From positions 108,827 through 172,826 of the forward strand of contig WJMJ01000079.1 of the NCBI GenBank assembly GCA_014728035.1: a stretch of 64,000 nt of DNA, read 5' to 3'. Numbering within the stretch: the stretch's first letter is position 1; each line of letters starts with the position of its first letter. A model generated the notes under the pieces. The model was given only the letters and a program-made list of their open reading frames with translations. It did no database searches and had not been told where the DNA came from. Positions 52,012 to 60,007 of this stretch are shown in pieces. The position numbers and the translations under genes are program-made. This stretch comes from Promethearchaeota archaeon. Its GTDB lineage: Archaea; Asgardarchaeota; Thorarchaeia; Thorarchaeales; Thorarchaeaceae.

Positions 52012-53145
52012 ATGAGCAGTATATGGAATAAGGTATGGAAAAGCACTCCAAAAATAGATTGTAATCTCTGTGGATTTATGACTTGTGCGAATTTTTCAAG
52101 AAATGTTGTAGCTGGAAATGTTACTCCGTTAGCTTGTCCCGTTCTTACTCTACCTCAGTTCACTGAACAGATTGAGGAAATATCCAAAGTAACAGCTTCA
52201 CGTCGTTCTATTCCTCCAAAAGTAGCTGCAGAAATTCCTGAAGGTGGTGTTCTTCTTACTAAGCCTTGTCGAGACACAACAGAACGAGTAATGGCCGAAC
52301 TAAGAATATCAAATGGTCTTAATCCCGGAGACAAAGTTCGTTTTTCTGTTTTTGATTCAGAACTTCTTTGTGAATTAATCGAGTGTATCAAAGATAAATT
52401 CGAATCTCTAAAATGTAGTACTGATCTTGGATATGGTAGAGCAGATACAGGCGAGCTTAGTATCACTCTTTTACACGATGGTAGAATCAATATGCGTCGT
52501 GTATTAGATAAGGAATCCGTTATCCAATTGTTTAGAGAAATTGAACATGCGATTTTTGGTGCGATGATTTGTAATTGTTGTGGGTCCGATTTTCTCTCTA
52601 TTCTAACTGGAAGAATTGAACCCCAGCTGGCAGCAACTCACACTGTATTTGATGCAGGTACTACTTTCTCATTTGAGATTGATTTTGTACCTGCTTTTTC
52701 AGCAAAATCCATCCATGAGCACGCAAGTGAACAGGCAGAATTCTTGCTGAAAACTATACAATCTGGACTTGATTTGTTAGATGATCTAGTTGATGGGTTA
52801 TCCAACGAACAAAACACTGCAAATCACTCATTACAAATCGAACAACTGAAATCCAAGGTTGTTTCTTCACTTGTAGAATCTGACAACTTCGGCTCTGAAC
52901 TTGGATTTCTAATCACACTAAGTTGTTTGAAACTTATTGGTAATGCAATGACCGGTCTAATTATAGTTCAAGAGAAGTTGCAAGGTTCAGGCCATGAAGG
53001 TTTTATTCAAAAATTAATTCGAGCTGCTAATCAAGGTGAATCTTTGGGCGAATTTCCAGAAGATTCTGAACAAGCTTGGCTATATGCTCAGCTATCCCGT
53101 CTTCAAATCACAAGAACTCTAATGAACCCATTTTTTAGTAGCTGA
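52012..53145 (+). CDS. N-terminal 4Fe-4S domain protein of unknown function
   Basis: 377 residues. The N-terminus has Cys17, Cys20, Cys25 and Cys42 (CNLCGFMTC, then ACPV), the C-x2-C-x4-C-x16-C pattern of the [4Fe-4S] domain found in CO dehydrogenase/acetyl-CoA synthase corrinoid proteins and in RnfB-like proteins. The middle contains MICNCCGSDFLSILTG and may bind another metal. The rest is helical and not recognised. It is probably a cytosolic redox protein. Its last 27 bases overlap the convergent gene. Confidence 0.6.
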   Translation: MSSIWNKVWKSTPKIDCNLCGFMTCANFSRNVVAGNVTPLACPVLTLPQFTEQIEEISKVTASRRSIPPKVAAEIPEGGVLLTKPCRDTTERVMAELRISNGLNPGDKVRFSVFDSELLCELIECIKDKFESLKCSTDLGYGRADTGELSITLLHDGRINMRRVLDKESVIQLFREIEHAIFGAMICNCCGSDFLSILTGRIEPQLAATHTVFDAGTTFSFEIDFVPAFSAKSIHEHASEQAEFLLKTIQSGLDLLDDLVDGLSNEQNTANHSLQIEQLKSKVVSSLVESDNFGSELGFLITLSCLKLIGNAMTGLIIVQEKLQGSGHEGFIQKLIRAANQGESLGEFPEDSEQAWLYAQLSRLQITRTLMNPFFSS

Positions 53146-53595
53146 TGTAATTAAGCCCAGAATCTTGTCTGCATCAGCTCTTTTATCAGGTTTCCATTCT
53201 GTAACATCTTCTGTTTCAATTCCCTGGTCTCTCTCGAAAAATTCCCTGACCATTCGGAGTCTTCTTTCTTCGGCCTTCCCTGCTCGCATAGCATCTTTTG
53301 TGGTTGGAAATCCTGATGGAGGTATTTCTGAAGTACTTATTATATACCATAAGTCTTCCCATATTTTAATGGCAACAATTTCTGCAGGGAACAAGTCAAT
53401 ATCTTCTCTGAATATGATAGTGTCTCCAGTCTGAACATGTCCAATAACGGGACCTCTTTGTCCATCTCTTTTTTCAAGAATCTCCTCGTACTCAAACAAT
53501 ACTTTTTCAGCTGCTTTTCTGAGATGTTCTAATTCAGCTCTTACAATTATTCCTTCTTCGTTCCTTGTAGATCTGGTATTGGGCTGACTTGACAT
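53119..53595 (-). CDS. Hypothetical protein, 158 residues
   Basis: No family recognised. A helical N-terminus (ELEHLRKAAEKVLFEYEEIL) is followed by a small beta region (IGHVQTGDTIIFREDIDLFP) and a charged helix (AMRAGKAEERRLRMVREFFE). It overlaps the end of the Fe-S protein gene tail to tail by 27 bases, which is unusual for two real genes but plausible, since both ends are intact. Confidence 0.5.
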   Translation of the reverse strand: MSSQPNTRSTRNEEGIIVRAELEHLRKAAEKVLFEYEEILEKRDGQRGPVIGHVQTGDTIIFREDIDLFPAEIVAIKIWEDLWYIISTSEIPPSGFPTTKDAMRAGKAEERRLRMVREFFERDQGIETEDVTEWKPDKRADADKILGLITSATKKWVH

Positions 53596-53733
53596 GAGAG
53601 TTCAGTGAAACAATTGGATTTCAAGCCTTAACCTTTACTCTACCGGATTAAATACGAATATATTAACTATATTTATGTTGTACCTGACTGCTTAAATGGT
53701 GTTAGTATCTTTTGTTATAGCTGTGTATCTGGT

Positions 53734-55104
53734 ATGAAGATTACAACAATAAAACAAGATGGACTTGCTCATCTTTCGTATTTCGTTAGCAGCGATGATG
53801 AGGCGATCGTTATTGATCCTCGACGTGATGCTCAAATCTACATAGATTTGGCGAACAAGCACCAAGTCGAGATTAAATATGTATTTGAAACTCATCGAAA
53901 TGAAGATTACGTTATTGGGTCTTTGGAATTACAGAATCGTTATCCCTCGCTAAAAATTGGGCATTCAAAAGAAACCAAGTTCAAATATGGAGAGATAAAG
54001 CTTGGAGATGAGGATGAGTTCAAAGTTGGATCTGTGAAAGTTGTTGCAATGCATACTCCCGGACATACCAATGATAGTATGTGTTACATGTTAATTGACA
54101 GTTCGGTGAGTAATGATCCGATTGTGATATTTACGGGTGATACTTTATTCTCAAATGAAGTTGGAAGAACTGACCTCGTGGATATTAAACTTCATGAAGA
54201 GCAGTCAGAGAAGTTGTATCATAGTCTAACTGAAAAGGTGATGAAGCTACCAGATGGTGTTATTGTTTATCCCGCACATGGTGCTGGCTCAGTATGTGGA
54301 GGAGATATCGCTGATCGTGACTTTACCACTATTGGTTATGAACGAGTCAACAATGTCTGGTTAGATATGGATGAATCTGAATTCATCGAGGCAAAATTGA
54401 ATCAAGGTCTCATCTTATCTCCTTATTTCAAGAGATGCGAACATCTCAATACAGTAGGTCCAGAACTGATATCAAACCTTCCTTGCACTGAAGCTTTTAC
54501 AGTAGATCGACTTGAGGAATTTCTCAAAGGATCTGAAAATACTGTTATCGATACCCACAATATTGAGTATTTCATGAGAGAGCATATTCCTAAGACTGTA
54601 AGCTTGTCTATGGATAGTATTGGATTACTTGCCGGGTGGGCCCTTCAAGAAAAGCATAGTTTTGTCTTTGTTCTTGATGATTTAGAGAATCTTGACGAAG
54701 CAAGAGCTTCACTTCTTAGAGTTGGACTTGATAATATTGTTGGTTATCTTCAAACTGGAGTGAGTGGCTGGAAAAAGTCGGGACGCAATACGGAATCCAT
54801 GAAGAACTATGGACTGAAAGAACTCAAAGAACTTGCAGAAGCGGGTGATATTGAAATAATTGATGTTAGGCAACCTCACGAATTTGAGAGTGGCCATATT
54901 GAGAGCTCGTTTAATGCACCTCTTACTCATATTCGGGAGAAAATGCCAAAGATTGACAAAAGTACTCCAAAAGCTGCAATTTGTGGGGTGGGATTAAGAA
55001 GTACCACAGCTGCGAGTATTCTCAAGAAGAATGGTTTCATGAATATTGGAGTGCCATTGGATGGATTAAAGGGTTGGATGAAGAAGGGATACTCTCTAGA
55101 GTAA
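53734..55104 (+). CDS. Metallo-beta-lactamase fold/rhodanese fusion (persulfide dioxygenase-like)
   Basis: 456 residues. MBL domain (1-240) with TPGHTNDSMCY, FTGDTLFSNEVGRTDL and YPAHGAGSVCGG, then a degenerate rhodanese (about 260-350) and an intact one (360-456) with catalytic Cys in AAICGVGLRS. The usual HxHxDH metal motif reads HRNEDYVIGS, so two metal ligands differ. The domain set is that of persulfide dioxygenase or related sulfur carriers. Role: likely handling of persulfide or glutathione-type sulfur. AT-rich TATA-like sequence lies near 53655. Confidence 0.8.
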   Translation: MKITTIKQDGLAHLSYFVSSDDEAIVIDPRRDAQIYIDLANKHQVEIKYVFETHRNEDYVIGSLELQNRYPSLKIGHSKETKFKYGEIKLGDEDEFKVGSVKVVAMHTPGHTNDSMCYMLIDSSVSNDPIVIFTGDTLFSNEVGRTDLVDIKLHEEQSEKLYHSLTEKVMKLPDGVIVYPAHGAGSVCGGDIADRDFTTIGYERVNNVWLDMDESEFIEAKLNQGLILSPYFKRCEHLNTVGPELISNLPCTEAFTVDRLEEFLKGSENTVIDTHNIEYFMREHIPKTVSLSMDSIGLLAGWALQEKHSFVFVLDDLENLDEARASLLRVGLDNIVGYLQTGVSGWKKSGRNTESMKNYGLKELKELAEAGDIEIIDVRQPHEFESGHIESSFNAPLTHIREKMPKIDKSTPKAAICGVGLRSTTAASILKKNGFMNIGVPLDGLKGWMKKGYSLE

Positions 55105-55119
55105 TTTTGAGGTAGTACT

Positions 55120-56706
55120 ATGTATTGGAGACGTTCGACTGGAAGGTCTAATGTTCTAGCAAAACGCGGAATGATTGCAACGTCTCAACCTCTTGCTGCT
55201 CAGGCTGGATTATTTATTCTACATAGTGGTGGTAATGCGATTGATGCAGCCATAGCAACAGCAGCTGTTTTGGATGTAGTGGAACCTTTCAGTACCGGTT
55301 GTGGGGGAGACGCTTTCGCTCTAATTCATCTGCCCGGTAAATCTAGACCTATTAGTTTCAATGGATCTGGTCGGTCAGGGTCACTCGTTACTCTAGAAGG
55401 TATCAAAAAGAAAGGTTGGAAAAGTATGCCCACGCGAGGAGGGCCAACTGTAACCGTTCCAGGAGCTATGCACCTCTGGTGGTACTTGGTGGATAATTAT
55501 GGTTCTATGGACCTCAAGGATGTATTAGCACCAGCAATTCACTATGCTCGAAATGGATTTCCTGTATCTCACATCATCTCAGAACAGTGGAAGATTGTAG
55601 CACCCGCTCTTCGCAATGCAGAAGCGAAAAGACTTTTCACAATAAATGGAAAACCTCCGGTTTTCGGTCAGACCATGGAGAATCCCGATTTAGCTGATAC
55701 TTTCGAGTCTGTTTGCACGGATGGGATTGATCAATATTACAAAGGTCACATTGCAAAGAAGATTGTAGAAACCGTTCAGGAAGATGGAGGATTTCTTACA
55801 GTAGAGGATTTAGCACTACATCAGACCGTAGAGACCAAGCCAATATCTACTAACTATCAAGGATTTGATGTCTTTGAACACCCTCCAAATGGGCAAGGAT
55901 TTGCTGCATTGTCTATGCTTAATATTATGCAGGAGTTTGATTTTCAGTCATTTCCACCCCTTAGCAAAGAAAGGTATCATATCATGATTGAAGCTAAGAA
56001 ACTAGCTTATGCAGATTTATACGCTCATAATTCAGATCCAACCCAGAATGATATTCCAATCAATCGTATCTTATCGAAGGAATACTCCAGAGAAAGAGCT
56101 GCTAAAATTGAATTTAGTAGTGTTATCGAAGATGTATCTCCTGGTATCAAACTAGGAGATGACACAGTCTATCTTGTAACAGCTGATAATGAAGGACGGG
56201 CAGTTTCTTTCATTAATAGTCTATACATGGGATTTGGCAGCGGTCTCGTTGTGCCGGAAACCGGTATCAAGTTACAAAATCGTGGACATCTGTTTAGTCT
56301 TGATCCAAATCATCCAAATTGTCTTGCTCCCCGAAAACTACCATTTCATACAATAATTCCCGGAGCGGTCTATCACGATAATGGACTATTCGGAGTATTC
56401 GGAATCATGGGTGGTGCTCATCAAGCCCAAGCACATGGACAGGTGGTTAGCAATCTGATTGACTATTCTATGACTCCTCAACAAGCACTTGATTTTCCCC
56501 GATTTCATCACGATCAGAAAACCAATACTGTTTCACTTGAGAATGGTATTCCTGCGGACATTCAAGGATCTCTTAGAAAGATTGGTCACAAGCTAACTCA
56601 TGAAACTATGTCTAACTTTGGAGGTGGACAGGCTATACTTCGGAAGGAAGGGTTCTGGATAGCTGGATCAGATTATCGAAAAGATGGACTGGCGATTGGA
56701 TACTGA
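55120..56706 (+). CDS. ggt: Gamma-glutamyltransferase family protein
   Basis: Ntn hydrolase of the gamma-glutamyltranspeptidase family. It shows RGMIATSQPLAAQAGLFIL, GGNAIDAAIATAAVLDVVEP, the autocleavage Thr in GDDTVYLVTADNEGRAVSFI and GFGSGLVVPETGI. Length 528 is normal. It has no signal peptide, so it acts inside the cell or on small gamma-glutamyl compounds. ATG 55120 follows GAGGT at 55109-55113 and lies 15 bases after the sulfur protein gene, consistent with one operon. Confidence 0.88.
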   Translation: MYWRRSTGRSNVLAKRGMIATSQPLAAQAGLFILHSGGNAIDAAIATAAVLDVVEPFSTGCGGDAFALIHLPGKSRPISFNGSGRSGSLVTLEGIKKKGWKSMPTRGGPTVTVPGAMHLWWYLVDNYGSMDLKDVLAPAIHYARNGFPVSHIISEQWKIVAPALRNAEAKRLFTINGKPPVFGQTMENPDLADTFESVCTDGIDQYYKGHIAKKIVETVQEDGGFLTVEDLALHQTVETKPISTNYQGFDVFEHPPNGQGFAALSMLNIMQEFDFQSFPPLSKERYHIMIEAKKLAYADLYAHNSDPTQNDIPINRILSKEYSRERAAKIEFSSVIEDVSPGIKLGDDTVYLVTADNEGRAVSFINSLYMGFGSGLVVPETGIKLQNRGHLFSLDPNHPNCLAPRKLPFHTIIPGAVYHDNGLFGVFGIMGGAHQAQAHGQVVSNLIDYSMTPQQALDFPRFHHDQKTNTVSLENGIPADIQGSLRKIGHKLTHETMSNFGGGQAILRKEGFWIAGSDYRKDGLAIGY

Positions 56707-56836
56707 GTGATATCATCTACCGATCTTACTTGTGATTGTAAAATAGTAGTAGATAAACAAAGAACATATAGGATTAGCCTCTTTGGTAAGTATTGTGTAC
56801 TATCTATAAGTCTGAGTTAGTACTTGATGTGATTTG

Positions 56837-58345
56837 ATGTTGAAAGAATCCGAGGAATATCGAGAAGAGAGTGATTTGCTTGGAATTCGGAAAGTCCCAA
56901 AAAACGCTTACTGGGGTGTACAGTCATTACGAGCAATGGAGAACTTTGGCGTATCTCTAGTCAAACTATCTAATTATTCTACATTAGTAGAGTCTATTGC
57001 CATGGTAAAGAAAGCCTGTGCATTAGCCAATAAACAACTTGGACACCTCGCTGAAAACTTTGCAGATGCCATTATTCAAGCATGTGATGAAATCATTGCT
57101 GGAGAACTGGTCGAAGAGTTCATTGTTGACATGATGCAGGGTGGCGCTGGTACAAGTACTAATATGAACGCAAATGAAGTGATAGCTTCTCGTGCTAATG
57201 AGATTCTTGGGCATGAAAGAAATTCCATTTCTCCGGTTGGGGCTAATGACCATGTTAACATGTCCCAAAGCACGAACGATGTCTATCCAACAGCAATCAA
57301 GATTGCTACAATTTTTGGCCTTCGTGATCTATCAACAGCTATTGAAAACTTATGCTTAGAATTAGATGCTAAAGCAACAGAATACAAAGATATCCTAAAA
57401 CTTGGTAGAACCGAAATGCAGGATGCTATTCCCATTACTCTTGGTCAGGAATTCTCAGCTTGGTCTGCTTGTCTGAAACGAGACCTTCTACGTATTGGAT
57501 TAGCTATGGATGTATTGAAGACTCACAATATAGGCGCTACGGCAATTGGCACATCACTTAATGCTGACCCTGAATACATCAAGCTTGCTGAAAAACATCT
57601 TCGTGAAGTCACAGGACTACAGAGCTTGAGAACTGCAGAGAACTTGATTGATGATACTCAGAACTCGGATGAATTTGTACATGTTTCTGGATTATTACGT
57701 GTGCTTGCAACAAACCTTGCAAAGATTTGTGGAGACCTTATCCTACTCTCTTCTGGTCCTGTTGGGGGATTTCATGAGATAACTTTGCCAGCAGTACAAC
57801 CCGGTTCATCGATTATGCCTGGAAAAATCAATCCAGTCATTCCTGAGATGGTTATGCAATGTGCCTTTCAAGTGATTGGGCACGATAACACAATATCTAT
57901 TGCAGCACAGTCTGGTCAACTTGAGCTGAATGCTTATGAGCCAGTTATCGCCTACAATTTCTTTCAGGCTTTGAAAGTATTGAAGAATTCAATTCCTATC
58001 TTTGCTGAAAAATGCGTGAAGGGAATCAAACCAAATAAAGAGGGTTTGGATGTCGTTTACAGAAGTGTGGGTCTCGTAACTGCATTGAATCCAATAATTG
58101 GCTACAAAGCTTCAACAAAGATAGCCAAAAAAGCTTTGGATACAAAGAAGACAATCAGAGAAATAGTTCTGGATGAAGGAATGATGGATGAAAAATGGCT
58201 AGATCTAGTTCTTTCTCCTGAGAGAATGACTCAACCAGGAGTTCCAGGACATGAACATAAGAGTATTCAGAAACTGCTTGAGAAGAACTCAGATGACAGA
58301 AAGAGGTTTGTGTTAAGCGATGAAGATGAAGAAGAATCTGCTTAA
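56837..58345 (+). CDS. aspA: Aspartate ammonia-lyase (aspartase)
   Basis: Splits aspartate to fumarate and ammonia. Class II fumarase/aspartase fold with GSSIMPGKINPVIPEM, NMNANEVIASRA and SQSTNDVYPTA. The segment NLIDDTQNSDEFVHVSG fits aspartase better than fumarase. Length 502 is a little over the family norm, through a C-terminal tail. ATG 56837 is preferred to the TTG one codon earlier. It overlaps the next gene by 26 bases, so they are co-translated. Confidence 0.85.
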   Translation: MLKESEEYREESDLLGIRKVPKNAYWGVQSLRAMENFGVSLVKLSNYSTLVESIAMVKKACALANKQLGHLAENFADAIIQACDEIIAGELVEEFIVDMMQGGAGTSTNMNANEVIASRANEILGHERNSISPVGANDHVNMSQSTNDVYPTAIKIATIFGLRDLSTAIENLCLELDAKATEYKDILKLGRTEMQDAIPITLGQEFSAWSACLKRDLLRIGLAMDVLKTHNIGATAIGTSLNADPEYIKLAEKHLREVTGLQSLRTAENLIDDTQNSDEFVHVSGLLRVLATNLAKICGDLILLSSGPVGGFHEITLPAVQPGSSIMPGKINPVIPEMVMQCAFQVIGHDNTISIAAQSGQLELNAYEPVIAYNFFQALKVLKNSIPIFAEKCVKGIKPNKEGLDVVYRSVGLVTALNPIIGYKASTKIAKKALDTKKTIREIVLDEGMMDEKWLDLVLSPERMTQPGVPGHEHKSIQKLLEKNSDDRKRFVLSDEDEEESA

Positions 58346-58766
58346 ATTAGTGAGCGAATTGTTTGATTCGCAATTAGTTGCAGTACTTAGCACTACAAAA
58401 GATGACAAACCGTACTCGTGTCTTGTGTCGTATGTGGTTGATGAAGAAATCGGTAATGTAATATTTTCAACTCGCAGAAAGCGTTTGAAGTATAGAAATA
58501 TGAGATCAAATCCTTTTGTATGTTTAATGGTAGATAATAGACAAAATGAACCAAGTGATATACACAGGGCTACTTCTGTTACGATAATTGGAGAAGCTTT
58601 TGACACGGAAGGAAACGAGCGAGAGAAGTGCATGAAATTGCTCCTTGGTCGCCATTCGAATCTTACAGAATTCGTTAATCATCCTGATACTGCAGTCATT
58701 AAAGTAGCGATTGAAAAGATGTATGTAGTTTCCGATTTTGAATCTGTCAATGTTATTGAGGTATGA
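58320..58766 (+). CDS. FMN-binding split-barrel (PPOX-like) protein
   Basis: 148 residues with the split-barrel pattern of pyridoxamine-phosphate-oxidase-like flavoproteins: QLVAVLSTTKDDKPYSCLVS, then NVIFSTRRKRLKYRNM, then VTIIGEAFDT. It probably binds FMN or F420 and reduces or oxidises a small molecule; the substrate is unknown. It overlaps the aspartase gene by 26 bases and the next gene by 4 (ATGA), so it is tightly built into this amino-acid operon. Confidence 0.78.
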   Translation: MKMKKNLLKLVSELFDSQLVAVLSTTKDDKPYSCLVSYVVDEEIGNVIFSTRRKRLKYRNMRSNPFVCLMVDNRQNEPSDIHRATSVTIIGEAFDTEGNEREKCMKLLLGRHSNLTEFVNHPDTAVIKVAIEKMYVVSDFESVNVIEV

Positions 58767-59743
58767 CTCAAGAGATGTCCGGTGAACATGTAACGGTGAA
58801 AGACATCCTTGAAGCGAAAGATAGGATTTCTTCTCATATTCGAGAAACTCCTCTTATCCAATCAGAATTTCTTAGTGACTATTGTGGGGGAGAGGTTCTC
58901 CTCAAGCTCGAAAATCAACAAAAGACGGGCTCATTCAAGATTCGTGGAGCTTTAAACAAACTGCTGCAGCTAACAGAAGCTGAATTGGAGAGAGGTGTGA
59001 TAACCGCCTCCACTGGGAATCATGCTCAAGGTGTGGGATTTGCTGCACAACTTGTTGGCACCAAGGCGAGTGTAGTAGTTCCTAAATCAATCTCTTCGAA
59101 GAAATTACAAAGTATTCAGCAATACAATATGGAAGTTATTAAAACTATAAGAGCAGAGGATATCGAATATGATGCCATACAGCTGGCACAGGTGAAGGAA
59201 TTGGTCTATGTAAGCCCATATAATGAACCTGCAATCATTGCTGGTCAAGGAACAATTGGTTTAGAGTTGTTAGATCAGACTAGTGATTTTGATACCGTCA
59301 TTATTCCAGTAGGTGGAGGCGGTCTTATCTCAGGCATTTCCTTAGCATTGAAGTCAAGAAATCCAGCTATCTCCGTCCATGGAGTTCAGTCGAAGGCTGC
59401 AACAGCTATGTACTCCTCTCTAAAAAAAGGAGAAGTTGTAGCGGTTCAAGAGGACGAGTCACTTGCAGAGGCTCTTCTTGGTGGCCTGATTAAAGAAGCT
59501 ATGACTCTAGAACTTATGCAGGATTTGGTGGACTGGATGCAATTGGTTTCTGAGAAGTCAATCCGAGACGCAATTCGTGTCCTTTGGACCATGGATAGTC
59601 AAGTTGTTGAGGGGGCGGGGGCTGTTCCAGTTGCCTATATTCTTGAGAATGCTGACTTATTCAAAGACATGACAACCGTGGCAATCATTAGTGGTGGGAA
59701 TATTTCTGACGAGCTACTTAAAGACATAATCAAAACTAACTGA
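58763..59743 (+). CDS. ilvA: Threonine/serine dehydratase
   Basis: PLP enzyme of fold type II that turns threonine into 2-oxobutyrate and ammonia. The PLP Lys lies in KTGSFKIRGALNK, the substrate loop is TASTGNHAQGVGFAAQLVG, and the Gly-rich phosphate loop is PVGGGGLISG. Length 326 with no ACT regulatory domain makes it the short catabolic (TdcB-like) type. It is last in the run ggt-aspA-PPOX-dehydratase. Serine racemase is an alternative. Confidence 0.9.
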   Translation: MTQEMSGEHVTVKDILEAKDRISSHIRETPLIQSEFLSDYCGGEVLLKLENQQKTGSFKIRGALNKLLQLTEAELERGVITASTGNHAQGVGFAAQLVGTKASVVVPKSISSKKLQSIQQYNMEVIKTIRAEDIEYDAIQLAQVKELVYVSPYNEPAIIAGQGTIGLELLDQTSDFDTVIIPVGGGGLISGISLALKSRNPAISVHGVQSKAATAMYSSLKKGEVVAVQEDESLAEALLGGLIKEAMTLELMQDLVDWMQLVSEKSIRDAIRVLWTMDSQVVEGAGAVPVAYILENADLFKDMTTVAIISGGNISDELLKDIIKTN

Positions 59744-59756
59744 AAATAAATTTGGG

Positions 59757-59897
59757 AAACACTGGTCGGTCGCCCGTTAATAAAATATAACCAGTTCCCC
59801 AAAGAACAGTTTCTAACCGACCAGTGTTTGGACCGCACCTCCTTCCAGCAGTTGTGATTTCAGTTGAGGCTTATCAAAGTTCTATTGTGCGGTCACA
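59757..59897. ncRNA. Structured intergenic element, possible small RNA
   Basis: A perfect 14-bp inverted repeat AAACACTGGTCGGT (59757-59770) / ACCGACCAGTGTTT (59816-59829) encloses 45 bases. One base later comes a second stem GACCGCAC (59831-59838) / GTGCGGTC (59887-59894), followed directly by ACA. A rival pairing exists between TTGGG near 59752 and CCCAA near 59799. Two stems followed by ACA recall H/ACA guide RNAs, but no kink-turn or target was verified. It could also be a double terminator. Confidence 0.35.
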
Positions 59898-60007
59898 ATT
59901 CTCTCATTAAATATTATAGTGAAACAAGGAAATGAATCATCTTGTGTATATCAAAACACTATCAAATGTGAAAAAATGAATATGAGAGGAACGAATCCCC
60001 TCTTTTT

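Noticed and set aside
59757..59829. Small inverted-repeat transposable element (MITE)
   Set aside because: The 14-bp inverted repeat fits in size, but no flanking target duplication and no second copy in the window were seen.
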